41,663 nucleotides of DNA from Levilactobacillus hammesii DSM 16381 (GTDB lineage: Bacteria; Bacillota; Bacilli; Lactobacillales; Lactobacillaceae). The translations under genes and the position numbers were made by a program. Positions 16,862-24,741 of the stretch are shown here, piece by piece (the first letter of the stretch is position 1; each line of letters begins with the position of its first letter). Below the pieces are notes generated by a model. The model was not told the DNA's origin. It ran no database searches and worked only from the letters and a program-made list of their open reading frames with translations. The stretch is taken from the NCBI RefSeq assembly GCF_001434395.1, contig NZ_AZFS01000060.1, positions 26,356 through 68,018 on the forward strand. The letters run 5' to 3'.

Positions 16862-16895
16862 GGGTCAGGTCCGTGATGGGCTTGGCCCTTTTTTT
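16862..16895 (+). terminator. Terminator of helD
   Basis: Arms 16862-16872 and 16878-16888 pair over 11 positions (three G-T wobbles) with loop GTGAT, followed by seven T. It lies 11 bp after the helD stop. Confidence 0.85.
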
Positions 16896-16967
16896 GTCCG
16901 AGCTTATAAGGCTATATGGCTGAAACGAAAGGCTAGCATTCGTGCCATTAAATCCGTCTAAATTGGG

Positions 16968-17475
16968 CGCTACGGCTGCCAGGGATTCCGCCTGCTGTGG
17001 GGACGCTTCAGCCTGGAAAACCGCCAGTCTTCTCGCTCGCTTTGGAGCCACGAAGAACCCGTGTCTCCAAAGTCGCCCGTGCTGTAAACTGGCTGAAAAA
17101 CCGCCAGTTAACACCACATTCACGGCTGGCTCCATCCCTGGCCTCCTCCGGCTCTAGTTGTGTTTTACCACAACAACAGTTGGAAAACGTGGGACTTAGC
17201 AATTTCGGTCCAACTAATAACGACTATGGCAGTCATTAATTCAGTCGCCTAAGATCGCCTTGTAAGCCGAGAGGTCGGCAGATATGGGCTCAGGCGCGTC
17301 GTTCTACTTAGTCAGTAAGCGATCTTCTTACTGGCTTAGTAGAAAACCAAGCTTGTAGACTCGTGATTTTCGAGGCTTCAAGTTGCGTTCGCACCGTTCC
17401 AGTCCCATATCTGCCGACCGGTAAGGCGAAGGGACCACTAGGTTGCCTAGTCTGCAGCCGGAATCTCTGGCAGCC
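16968..17475. repeat. Structured dispersed repeat, copy B, with inverted ends
   Basis: 16970-17173 matches copy A in the same orientation. The closing stem is 16978-16986/17134-17142; hairpins are 17010-17016/17024-17030, 17040-17047/17065-17072 and 17087-17093/17103-17109. Beyond it lie a perfect 16-bp inverted repeat (17273-17288/17404-17419) and an inner hairpin (17304-17319/17327-17342). The outer ends 16974-16990 and 17459-17475 are inverted copies with one mismatch, giving a MITE-like unit of about 500 bp. No transposase is present. Confidence 0.75.
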
Positions 17476-17597
17476 GCAGGTGGGGGATAATGACTAACAA
17501 GTAGTTAGCGTTTTGGCTGGCTGAGACGTGCCAAGAGTTTTGATCTTTCAACCTGTATTTTTCTGTCAGAACCGTGGGGAATACGCGTTATCTGCGG

Positions 17598-17603
17598 TAT
17601 AAT
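17598..17603 (+). promoter_or_regulatory. Possible -10 of coaA
   Basis: A perfect TATAAT lies 37 bp before the coaA start. No good -35 is seen 16-18 bp upstream, so an activator or a weak promoter is implied. The remaining bases between the repeat and this site show nothing else. Confidence 0.35.
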
Positions 17604-17640
17604 GGGGCTAATTATTTCTGAAAAAAGTTGAGGTGTCCCC

Positions 17641-18564
17641 ATGTCAGATCCCATCAATTACAATGCGTTTACGCGTGCGCAGTGGCGGGCGTTTTCCGAT
17701 GATGCGACGTTGCCATTGACGCAGGAGAGTTTGCGGCAGATTAAGGCCTTTAATGACCGGATCTCGCTGCAAGATGTTCAGGATATTTATATTCCCTTGA
17801 TTCATTTGTTGCGCTTGGAATTCGACCACTACCAGCAGCTACAACAGGACAAGGCCCATTTCTTACAGCGACCAGCACACCGGGTGCCATTTATCATCGG
17901 CATTGCGGGGAGTGTGGCGGTGGGCAAGAGTACCACGGCCCGGTTGCTGGAGGTGTTGCTGAATCACTATTTCGAGGGGCAACGGATTCAATTGATCACG
18001 ACCGATGGCTTCTTGTACAGCAATGAGGAGCTGAAGAAGCGAAACCTCATGGCGCGCAAGGGTTTTCCCGAAAGCTATGATATGGCGGGGCTGATTCAGT
18101 TCCTCAATAACGTTAAGGCGGGGCAGCCACTGATCAAGGCACCGGTCTACTCACACAAGATTTATGACATTGTGCCGGAACAGTTCGAGTACATTGTGCA
18201 CCCGGACGTCTTGATTGTGGAGGGGATTAATACCCTGCAGCTGCCGACAAATGAACAGATTTATGTCAGCGATTTTACGGACTTCTCCCTGTACGTGGAC
18301 GCCGATCCGGGACTGATTGAGGACTGGTTCTTGGAACGGTTCGACCTGTTGCTAAACACGGCCTTTCAGGACCCCACCAACTATTACTATCCCTATGCGA
18401 TCGGTGGGCATGATCGGGCAATTGCCAAGGCTAAACAAGTCTGGCACGACATTGACCTGAAAAACCTGGAGGAATACATTTTACCTACCCGCAACCGTGC
18501 GGATATGATTATTCACAAGACCTTCCATCACCGGGTGGATCGCCTGTTGCTGCGGAAATACTAG
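17641..18564 (+). CDS. coaA: Type I pantothenate kinase
   Basis: Phosphorylates pantothenate with ATP in the first step of coenzyme A synthesis; cytosolic. The 307-residue length and sequence fit bacterial PanK type I. Visible: N-terminal YNAFTRAQWRAF, P-loop GIAGSVAVGKST (87-98), ITTDGFLY with the catalytic Asp, KRNLMARKGFPESYD, and YSHKIYDIVP. ATG 17641 follows GAGGTG. It is the first gene of a pair with the acetyltransferase 12 bp downstream, whose ribosome site overlaps the coaA stop. Confidence 0.95.
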   Translation: MSDPINYNAFTRAQWRAFSDDATLPLTQESLRQIKAFNDRISLQDVQDIYIPLIHLLRLEFDHYQQLQQDKAHFLQRPAHRVPFIIGIAGSVAVGKSTTARLLEVLLNHYFEGQRIQLITTDGFLYSNEELKKRNLMARKGFPESYDMAGLIQFLNNVKAGQPLIKAPVYSHKIYDIVPEQFEYIVHPDVLIVEGINTLQLPTNEQIYVSDFTDFSLYVDADPGLIEDWFLERFDLLLNTAFQDPTNYYYPYAIGGHDRAIAKAKQVWHDIDLKNLEEYILPTRNRADMIIHKTFHHRVDRLLLRKY

Positions 18565-18576
18565 GAGGTGGCGACC

Positions 18577-19167
18577 ATGCTACGGGATGCAACGATCGTG
18601 GACGCGGATTCGGTGGCCATGCTGGTCCTTCACGAGTTGGAACGGCGCCAGTTGCGGCGGTTGCGTCGACTGAGTAAGGAGCAACTCTCCCAGTTACTCT
18701 TTGTCGGCTACCATCAGCCGCAATTTCGGTATGGCTACACGCAGGCTCGCGTCTACCAGAATCAGGGTGTCGCGGTGGGCGTGGCGTACGGCTACCCCGC
18801 GGCGGTGGAGGCGACACTGGACAATCAGTGGACGGCGTTGTTTGAACGGCTTCAGGTGGCGCCACCGCAGCAGCTCGTGGTGACCCCCAGGGCGCGGCCG
18901 GATGAATGGTATCTGGACATGCTGACGGTGCGCGGGCGCTATCAGGGTAAGACCTATCAGCAGAAGTGGTTTGATGAGTGGCTGTTGGGGGATGCCATCC
19001 ATCGAGCTAAGCAGAGTGCGGCCAATGCCATGGGGATGGATGTGCGTCCCGGAAGCAGTCTGGCTAAGCTGGCCGCCCAGTATGGCTTCGTGGCGGTTGA
19101 ATGGCGGAAGCTCGACCGGCAGAATTATATTCACTTGCGCTTGAATTTACGGGGCAATCGGTGGTAG
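18577..19167 (+). CDS. GNAT-family N-acetyltransferase
   Basis: A 196-residue protein of the Gcn5-related acetyltransferase fold. It starts MLRDATIVDADSVAMLV, the usual first strand and helix. The acetyl-CoA site is around WYLDMLTVRGRYQGKTYQQ (about 111-129). The late strand/helix has YGFVAVEWRKLD. The start is ATG 18577, because AGGAGGTG (18563-18570) lies 6 nt before it; the GTG at 18568 is inside that ribosome site. It is coupled to coaA, but the acceptor substrate is unknown. Confidence 0.8.
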   Translation: MLRDATIVDADSVAMLVLHELERRQLRRLRRLSKEQLSQLLFVGYHQPQFRYGYTQARVYQNQGVAVGVAYGYPAAVEATLDNQWTALFERLQVAPPQQLVVTPRARPDEWYLDMLTVRGRYQGKTYQQKWFDEWLLGDAIHRAKQSAANAMGMDVRPGSSLAKLAAQYGFVAVEWRKLDRQNYIHLRLNLRGNRW

Positions 19168-19238
19168 GTTGACTTGCAGTTAGCGCGTCGACCAATTAAC
19201 GGATGAACTAATTCTCGCAGTTTTTGGTTACATTTAGA

Positions 19239-19267
19239 TTGACCCGCGTTTGAGAAATCTGTATGAT
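19239..19267 (+). promoter_or_regulatory. guaA promoter
   Basis: TTGACC (19239-19244), a 17-bp spacer and TATGAT (19262-19267). Transcription should begin near 19274, leaving a leader of about 30 nt. This rules out the in-frame codons around 19250 as start and is too short for a purine riboswitch. Confidence 0.75.
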
Positions 19268-19303
19268 ATATACAATGTTGAAAAAGAAGAAAGGGTGAAT
19301 GGC

Positions 19304-20860
19304 TTGGCAAACGTTGATATGTCCAAATTCGATAAAATCATCGTCTTGGACTTCGGAAGTCAATACAATCAATTGATTACGCGCCGGATTCGTGACATGG
19401 GCGTTTACTCCGAACTGAAGGCTCATACCATGAGCGCAGCTGAGATCAAGGCTTGGGGACCCAAGGGAATTATCTTCTCTGGGGGACCAAACAGTGTGTA
19501 CGATAGCAGTGCGTTCAACGTTGATCCTGAGATCTTTGAATTGGGTATTCCGATTCTGGGGATCTGTTATGGGATGCAACTGATGGCCCACAGTTTGACC
19601 GGTGGGAAGGTTGAGTCTGCCGATAACCGTGAATACGGTCGGGCAGACATTACCGTCCTGAGTGACGAAGCAAAGCTATTCAAAGATACACCTAAGCAAC
19701 AAACGGTGTGGATGAGTCATGGTGACTTGGTTACCCAAGTTCCCGATGGGTTCGAACGCGTCGCCACGAGTGAAAATTGCCCGATTTCGGCGATGCAGGA
19801 TACGACCCGTAACTTCTACGGGATTCAATTTCACGCGGAAGTTCGGAACACGGAATATGGTAACGACATCCTGAAGCATTTCGCTTTTGATGTCTGCCAA
19901 GCAGAATCCAACTGGTCGATGGATGACTTTATTGACCTGCAAATCGAACACATCCGGGAGACGGTCGGCGATAAGCGCGTCCTGCTCGGTTTGTCCGGTG
20001 GGGTGGATTCATCCGTGGTCGGCGTGCTGCTGCACAAGGCCATCGGCTCGCAATTGACCAGCATCTTTGTGGATCACGGTCTGTTGCGGAAGGGTGAAGC
20101 CAAGCAAGTGATGGACAGCTTGGAAGGGAAGTTCGGATTGAACATCGTCAAAGTCGATGCTCAAGACCGGTTCCTGGGTAAGCTGGCTGGCGTCACTGAG
20201 CCTGAAAAGAAGCGGAAGATCATCGGTAATGAGTTCATCCAGGTCTTTAATGATGAAGCTCAGAAGCTCGATGGGATCGACTTCTTGGCCCAGGGGACGC
20301 TCTACACCGATGTGATTGAAAGTGGGACGGATACGGCGCAAACCATTAAGTCTCACCATAACGTGGGTGGCTTGCCGGAAGACATGCACTTCCAGTTGAT
20401 TGAACCACTGCGTTCCTTGTTCAAGGATGAAGCCCGTGAATTGGGTGAAAAGCTGGGAATGCCAAGCGAACTCGTTTGGCGGCAACCGTTCCCTGGTCCT
20501 GGTTTAGGGATTCGGGTCCTTGGCGAAATCACGCCAGAAAAGTTACAGATCGTCCGCGATAGTGACTTGATTCTGCGTGAGGAAATCAAGAAGGCCGGCC
20601 TCGACCGCGATATTTGGCAATACTTTACGGTGCTGCCAAACATCAAGAGTGTCGGGGTCATGGGTGATGGCCGGACTTACGACTATGCCGTGGGTATCCG
20701 TGCCGTGACGTCCATCGACGGGATGACGGCCGACTTCGCGCGTATTCCATGGGACGTTCTGCAGGAGATTTCCGTGCGGATCGTCAATGAAGTGGATCAC
20801 GTGAACCGCATACTTTATGATGTTACGAGTAAGCCGCCTTCGACAATCGAGTGGGAGTGA
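19304..20860 (+). CDS. guaA: GMP synthase (glutamine-hydrolysing)
   Basis: Converts XMP to GMP using ATP and glutamine, the last step of guanine nucleotide synthesis. 518 residues from TTG 19304, the expected family length. The start is supported by AAGGGTGA (19291-19298) and by the promoter at 19239-19267. The class I amidotransferase domain has Cys88 in GICYGMQ and His177/Glu179 in QFHAE. The ATP-pyrophosphatase domain begins at about 200 with the P-loop SGGVDSS (231-237). The C-terminal dimerisation domain ends in KPPSTIEWE. Three terminators follow. Confidence 0.97.
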   Translation: MANVDMSKFDKIIVLDFGSQYNQLITRRIRDMGVYSELKAHTMSAAEIKAWGPKGIIFSGGPNSVYDSSAFNVDPEIFELGIPILGICYGMQLMAHSLTGGKVESADNREYGRADITVLSDEAKLFKDTPKQQTVWMSHGDLVTQVPDGFERVATSENCPISAMQDTTRNFYGIQFHAEVRNTEYGNDILKHFAFDVCQAESNWSMDDFIDLQIEHIRETVGDKRVLLGLSGGVDSSVVGVLLHKAIGSQLTSIFVDHGLLRKGEAKQVMDSLEGKFGLNIVKVDAQDRFLGKLAGVTEPEKKRKIIGNEFIQVFNDEAQKLDGIDFLAQGTLYTDVIESGTDTAQTIKSHHNVGGLPEDMHFQLIEPLRSLFKDEARELGEKLGMPSELVWRQPFPGPGLGIRVLGEITPEKLQIVRDSDLILREEIKKAGLDRDIWQYFTVLPNIKSVGVMGDGRTYDYAVGIRAVTSIDGMTADFARIPWDVLQEISVRIVNEVDHVNRILYDVTSKPPSTIEWE

Positions 20861-20905
20861 GATTTGAACTCCTTCGGCCGTAGTGTAGCGGTGTAAATAG
20901 AATTC

Positions 20906-20948
20906 AAAAGGTAACTAATCTCAGTTGTTGGGATTAGTTACCTTTTTT
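20906..20948 (+). terminator. guaA terminator 1
   Basis: A 15-bp perfect stem (20906-20920 with 20932-20946) and 11-nt loop, ending in a T-run. The A-run on the left also allows function on the other strand. Confidence 0.85.
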
Positions 20949-20988
20949 ATGTCCTCTTTGTCAACGGGTGTTGATGAGGGGAGTTTGA

Positions 20989-21020
20989 GGGGACAATTCA
21001 CTTGCGAATTGCCCCTTTTT
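20989..21020 (+). terminator. guaA terminator 2
   Basis: GGGG-A-CAATTC (20989-20999) pairs with GAATTGCCCC (21006-21015) with one bulged A, followed by five T. Confidence 0.75.
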
Positions 21021-21048
21021 ACTGCCAGTTGTCTGGTAAACGGAGACA

Positions 21049-21093
21049 AAAAAGATAGTTTCTAGCTGATACTTGACTAGAAACTATCTTTTT
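21049..21093. terminator. guaA terminator 3, bidirectional
   Basis: A perfect 17-bp stem (21049-21065 with 21077-21093) with A-run and T-run ends and an 11-nt loop. Confidence 0.8.
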
Positions 21094-21217
21094 CCTTATG
21101 GTTACATTAGAATTTGACACGTATGTTAAAATTAATTTACTAAAACAAATTTTAAAGCCATATCTACAAATTAATTTTCACTTACATACAAGTCTGTTTT
21201 TTATTTTGCAGCGGCGT

Positions 21218-21260
21218 TAAGCTAACTTTGACCAATTGGTTGAGGTTAGCTTATTTTTTT
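21218..21260 (+). promoter_or_regulatory. Hairpin and T-run abutting a ribosome site (possible attenuator)
   Basis: TAAGCTAAC (21218-21226) pairs perfectly with GTTAGCTTA (21245-21253). The loop holds the palindrome ACCAATTGGT. Seven T (21254-21260) run straight into AGGAG (21261-21265) of the next gene. It has the form of an intrinsic terminator in a leader. Confidence 0.6.
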
Positions 21261-21275
21261 AGGAGTGAAAAGCGC

Positions 21276-21503
21276 ATGGAAAAGAGAGTAGATCCGTTTC
21301 TGGACAGGCTACAGTTATTGCAAGATTTGAAGTTTCTGATTGATCGCGATTCGGACCATCGTATCGATTACAGAAGGTTTCGTATTTTTGAAATTAGATT
21401 ATCGACGGGGGTGATTGACTTGCTGGCTGAGTATCAGGCCTATGCGGGTGAGTATACCTTGTCTGAGATTGCTAATCTCATTGTACAGAAATATCAGTTG
21501 TAG
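21276..21503 (+). CDS. Small protein of unknown function
   Basis: 75 residues, charged (MEKRVDPFLDRLQLLQDLKF at the start), mostly helical by composition, without signal peptide or membrane helix, so probably cytosolic. I do not recognise a family. The ATG at 21276 is chosen because AGGAG lies 10 nt upstream. The frame is open further back to 21228, but that part lies in the hairpin. It stands alone: guaA terminators lie before it and a 277-bp gap after it. Confidence 0.6.
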   Translation: MEKRVDPFLDRLQLLQDLKFLIDRDSDHRIDYRRFRIFEIRLSTGVIDLLAEYQAYAGEYTLSEIANLIVQKYQL

Positions 21504-21780
21504 TTACAAGAGATTTTCTGAGGCAGTGCGCTGATTCCAGTTTAGATGGTTAGTTACATCTCACATCAGAGGGTTGAATCGAACAAAGAGATTACACCTG
21601 AAATGAGGATTAAAATACTGTTTATTTATGTTTTGAGGGAAAATAATACCTTAATCCTGTATAATTAATTTTATGATTGATAATCTAGGTGAACGATCTG
21701 TGTATTAAATTGAGTAACCAGCTGGTCCATTTAGCGATCGATTATATTAAATAAACTATTTGTTTGAGGAGAGTTGAAAT

Positions 21781-22704
21781 ATGAAGCGTTACATAAAACA
21801 CCTAATGAGCGTCGTGTTGTTGGGGACGGCAATTTTATCATTATCGGCTTGTGGAAAATCAGGTGCTAACCAGGTTAATGAGAAGAATGTTTCTTTTATC
21901 AAGGATGCTCAGTCATCTAATCAACGAATCTGGTACATGGTAGAGTCGGATTCTACAAGTGACTACGAATTGAGTAAGGATACTCATATCACGCAAATTT
22001 TAGTGACAAAAAATGGGAAAGCCACAGTTTACAATATGCCAGATAATAACTTTAGTATGCGTGATATCAATGGAAAAAGTGACGATCAGGTGTTGACCAT
22101 TGCGCAGAAAAAGGATAGAGAATACTATAAAGATTTCATAGATCCCCAAAAAGATATTTTGATTAAATCATCGTACATTCAAAATGTGATTAAGAACACA
22201 GAAAGTGACTATAAGCATTACGAAAAACATCCAGACTACTTGGGTGCTACGCATAAAGAGTCACTTAAAAAGCTGCGAGAATATCAAGATGATTTGACCT
22301 ACTTGAAAGCCAATGAAGCGTCAATTTTAAAAAACATCCCTAAATACGAAAAGCCAACACCTAAGTTGTTAAATGCCAAGGTGAAAACGGATAATTCTGG
22401 CAACGATGTGAATTACGAGGATATCACACATCGACGATTAGAATTAGAAACAGATTCTGCGAAGCTCAAGCATTTACATTGGGTTGATAGAGTTGATGCG
22501 CCTACCTACTATAATTTTACAATGACTGATGGATTTCAGCTGATTTACGACAAACCAGTCAAAATTCTAAGTGACATGTATACGGGATATACCAATCCGA
22601 CGAATGATTCAAAGACAACTTCTTTGTTGACGAAAACGACTAATAAGGATACCGTATCAGATTTTGATAAATTAGGTACTAAACACGTTAGTGAAGAAAA
22701 TTAA
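21781..22704 (+). CDS. Putative lipoprotein of unknown function
   Basis: 307 residues. The signal peptide ends in lipobox LSAC (Cys24), so it is anchored outside the membrane. The mature part is rich in Lys, Asp, Asn and Tyr. Around 25-90 it looks like a beta domain (QRIWYMVESDS, ITQILVTKNGKATVYN). A helical segment follows at about 110-190 (YKHYEKHP, KESLKKLREYQDDL). The last ~50 residues are Thr/Asp/Ser-rich. No family is recognised. It is AT-rich compared with guaA. A TATAAT at 21660-21665 lies in the otherwise featureless gap before it, without a well-spaced -35. The XRE regulator is convergent, 20 bp away. Confidence 0.75.
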   Translation: MKRYIKHLMSVVLLGTAILSLSACGKSGANQVNEKNVSFIKDAQSSNQRIWYMVESDSTSDYELSKDTHITQILVTKNGKATVYNMPDNNFSMRDINGKSDDQVLTIAQKKDREYYKDFIDPQKDILIKSSYIQNVIKNTESDYKHYEKHPDYLGATHKESLKKLREYQDDLTYLKANEASILKNIPKYEKPTPKLLNAKVKTDNSGNDVNYEDITHRRLELETDSAKLKHLHWVDRVDAPTYYNFTMTDGFQLIYDKPVKILSDMYTGYTNPTNDSKTTSLLTKTTNKDTVSDFDKLGTKHVSEEN

Positions 22705-22724
22705 GATACACAGATGATGACTAG

Positions 22725-23036
22725 CTATAGCTTCAAAATCTTCAGGACACTTTCCGAGACCGTTTCACGTTGATCTTCTGGGAGGGACTTTAGATAAGAG
22801 AGCAACTCTAGCGTGTGAACACCAGTTAAAGCGTCATCGGTGAAGAAATCGCTGAGCGTTAGATTCAGAGCTGATGCAATAGCCTGCAATTTTTTGAGAC
22901 TGATATTCTCCAGCTCGCCACGTTCAATGCGCGAGATTAAGCTAACGGAAACGCCAGCCTTTTCAGCTAATTTTTCAATGGTTAAGTCTAAAGCTTGTCG
23001 TTTCTGATTCACCAGTTTACTGATTGAATTCTGCAT
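22725..23036 (-). CDS. XRE-family transcriptional regulator
   Basis: 103-residue DNA-binding protein of the Cro/CI-like class. The helix-turn-helix is at about 5-62: LVNQKRQALDLTIEKLAEKAG, then recognition helix SVSLISRIERGELEN, then LKKLQAIASALNLTLSDFF. The C-terminal 35 residues are helical and may dimerise. AGGAGA lies about 8 nt before the ATG on this strand. It is divergent from the secretory run that begins at 23219, and dyads lie in the shared region, so it may control that run. Confidence 0.85.
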   Translation of the reverse strand: MQNSISKLVNQKRQALDLTIEKLAEKAGVSVSLISRIERGELENISLKKLQAIASALNLTLSDFFTDDALTGVHTLELLSYLKSLPEDQRETVSESVLKILKL

Positions 23037-23052
23037 GATTGGCTATTCTCCT

Positions 23053-23078
23053 ATTATGGCGTTAAAGCTAACCATAAT
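23053..23078. promoter_or_regulatory. Dyad near the XRE start, likely operator
   Basis: ATTATGG (23053-23059) and CCATAAT (23072-23078) are perfect inverted repeats with a 12-bp spacer that itself contains GTTA-AAGC-TAAC. It lies directly upstream of the XRE ribosome site, a typical place for autoregulation. Confidence 0.45.
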
Positions 23079-23171
23079 CGAGTATTTACACCATTAACAG
23101 AGAATAAAAGACACTTTTTACTTAAAAATAAGGAAAATAATACTTATTTGTTGTAAACTATGCTACGTAGT

Positions 23172-23191
23172 CACTTATTTTAAAGTAAGTG
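23172..23191. promoter_or_regulatory. 20-bp palindrome before the secretory run
   Basis: CACTTATTTTAAAGTAAGTG is palindromic at 18 of 20 positions. ACTTA-type half-sites also occur near 23117 and 23141. It lies 16 bp before AGGAGG of the 23219 gene and could be an operator for the adjacent XRE protein. Confidence 0.45.
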
Positions 23192-23218
23192 AGCAATTAT
23201 CGATTCAGGAGGAGTTTT

Positions 23219-23788
23219 ATGGGTAAAAAATTATTGGATATTTTAAAACAGTTATTTTTAGGACTAAATCTGCGCTTTTGGGTGACGCGTTACGCGATTG
23301 CTATTGGTGCCGCCGTTGCGTGGATTTACTTCTGCAAGAGTGGGTCTTTAGGGGGACACATTCCCTTCTTCCTGCTCTTCCTCGGCATCCAGGCCGCAAT
23401 CTTTTATCCGATTGCGAACGGATTTCTTGTGATGTACGAGTGGGAGCACGGCCGAAAAGCCAAGGGAATTTTTGACAATTTGTCTGAGATGCAGGCGGCA
23501 GATTTCAGAAAAGCTCAGTTTCGCGCCGTTCGGTTAGTCAATACCGGTTTTAATGGTGATGAACGTTCCTTTGGCGAGATGAAAAGTTCCGTTAAGAGCG
23601 ACGCGGCGGGGATGAAAATGATGGTTAAAGTCATGGGGCACGTTATCCTATGGTGCTTTGCCTTGTTTTTCGCCATTGTGGGAGCTGCCCGTTACTTACT
23701 GACCTTGGGACCAGAAGGCTATACATTTAATTACCGCGAAGACGGCACGTTTATCGGTGATTCGGACACCGAAGATCAAAAATTTTAG
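23219..23788 (+). CDS. Membrane protein of unknown function, first gene of secretory run 1
   Basis: 189 residues with three likely membrane helices: about 20-40 (VTRYAIAIGAAVAWIYF), 48-75 (IPFFLLFLGIQAAIFYPIAN) and 148-168 (VILWCFALFFAIVGAARYL). A charged loop of about 70 residues lies between the second and third. The C-terminus is acidic. I do not recognise a family. The ATG 23219 is chosen because AGGAGG lies just upstream; a longer frame from 23189 has no such site. It heads seven same-strand genes with short gaps up to the terminator at 28192. Confidence 0.7.
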   Translation: MGKKLLDILKQLFLGLNLRFWVTRYAIAIGAAVAWIYFCKSGSLGGHIPFFLLFLGIQAAIFYPIANGFLVMYEWEHGRKAKGIFDNLSEMQAADFRKAQFRAVRLVNTGFNGDERSFGEMKSSVKSDAAGMKMMVKVMGHVILWCFALFFAIVGAARYLLTLGPEGYTFNYREDGTFIGDSDTEDQKF

Positions 23789-23800
23789 GAGACGAAAGTT

Positions 23801-24232
23801 ATGAAAAAGAAATTTTATTTGATGATGATTGCAATTGCCATGATTGTTGTCGGTGCTGGGTTATTTGGCTCGCCAGCGAAAGCATCAGCATCAGTTAAAT
23901 GGCAATCTGGAACCCCTAAAAAGGTGAGAGGCATTTATCATACGAAAACGGTTAAGCACCACTACAACGAGCTCGACATTGCCAAAAACGTTGTATACAA
24001 CGAAATTCGACAACCCAACTGGGCCCCAGAAAAGAGTGGGAAAATCACTTTTCTGCTGATGTGGCGGGTGCCATCTCGTAAGATTAGCTCAAATCTTTAT
24101 CAAATCAAAAGCGTTGACAGTAAAGGAAAGCACGTTCGCTATTACATCAAAACGTTTAGTCATAATCGCTTAAAAATTTCGAAAACTATGGCATTTGCGC
24201 ACAAACCTTACTATTACAAAAATAAGAATTAG
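23801..24232 (+). CDS. Small secreted protein, W-x-x-G-x-P-K family, paralogue 1
   Basis: 143 residues with a clear signal peptide (MKKKFYLMMIAIAMIVVGAG, cleavage near AKASA-S). The mature protein is strongly basic and rich in Lys, Tyr and His. It opens with VKWQSGTPKKVRGIYHTK, which I use to define a family also seen at 24266 and 33100. The middle has LLMWRVPSRK and the end AHKPYYYK. Its next neighbour at 24266 is a tandem duplicate that even keeps the same ribosome region. Function unknown; small secreted effectors, inhibitors or envelope-binding proteins are possibilities. Confidence 0.75.
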   Translation: MKKKFYLMMIAIAMIVVGAGLFGSPAKASASVKWQSGTPKKVRGIYHTKTVKHHYNELDIAKNVVYNEIRQPNWAPEKSGKITFLLMWRVPSRKISSNLYQIKSVDSKGKHVRYYIKTFSHNRLKISKTMAFAHKPYYYKNKN

Positions 24233-24265
24233 TCATTAAATCAAAGGTTTTAGGAGACGAAGCTT

Positions 24266-24700
24266 ATGAAAAAGAAATTTTATTTAATGATGATTGCAAT
24301 TGCATTAGTGGTTGTTGGGGCTGGGCTATTTGGCTCACCAGTGAAAGCAAGTGCCGCAACTAAATGGCAAAACGGAATCGGTAAAAGTCTGAGGGGCGAT
24401 TATCAAACAAAGGTAGTCAACCACCATCTACATCACATCGAACTTGCCAAAAACTTTGTTCTCAAGGAATACCGGAAAGCCAATCTTTCTAAGACACGCA
24501 ACGGAAAGTTTGAAATTTTACTGATGTGGCGGGTACCTTCTCGCAAGCTCAGTAAGAACCTTTATGAAATCAAGAGTGTTAACGAATCTGGCAAGCATGT
24601 TCACTATTACATCAGAACCTACAGTCATCACCGGATCAGATTCTCAAAAAACCAGTCGTTCGCGCATAAACCGTACTATCAAAAATCTAACAATTGGTAA
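24266..24700 (+). CDS. Small secreted protein, W-x-x-G-x-x-K family, paralogue 2
   Basis: 144 residues. Signal peptide almost identical to paralogue 1 (MKKKFYLMMIAIALVVVGAG). The mature start is TKWQNGIGKSLRGDYQTK, so the Pro of the family motif is replaced. The centre LLMWRVPSRK is identical and the end AHKPYYQKSNNW is close. The DNA from AGGAGACGAA before the start through the signal peptide is nearly identical to paralogue 1, which indicates a fairly recent tandem duplication, while the mature parts have diverged. Function unknown. Confidence 0.75.
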   Translation: MKKKFYLMMIAIALVVVGAGLFGSPVKASAATKWQNGIGKSLRGDYQTKVVNHHLHHIELAKNFVLKEYRKANLSKTRNGKFEILLMWRVPSRKLSKNLYEIKSVNESGKHVHYYIRTYSHHRIRFSKNQSFAHKPYYQKSNNW

Positions 24701-24741
24701 GTCGTTAAACCATAATCTCACCATTCTAGGAGGAAGCATCC

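Noticed and set aside
16842-17135. Minus-strand ORF in repeat copy B overlapping the helD end
   Set aside because: It overlaps the helD 3' end and terminator and is out of frame with its counterpart in copy A; the stems, not the codons, are kept.
19250-19303. Longer N-terminus for GuaA
   Set aside because: The codons overlap the guaA promoter, and the TTG at 19304 has the ribosome site and the usual GuaA length.
20861-20905. Short stretch after guaA that resembles parts of a tRNA
   Set aside because: No complete acceptor, D, anticodon and T arms can be drawn; the similarity is limited to short pieces.
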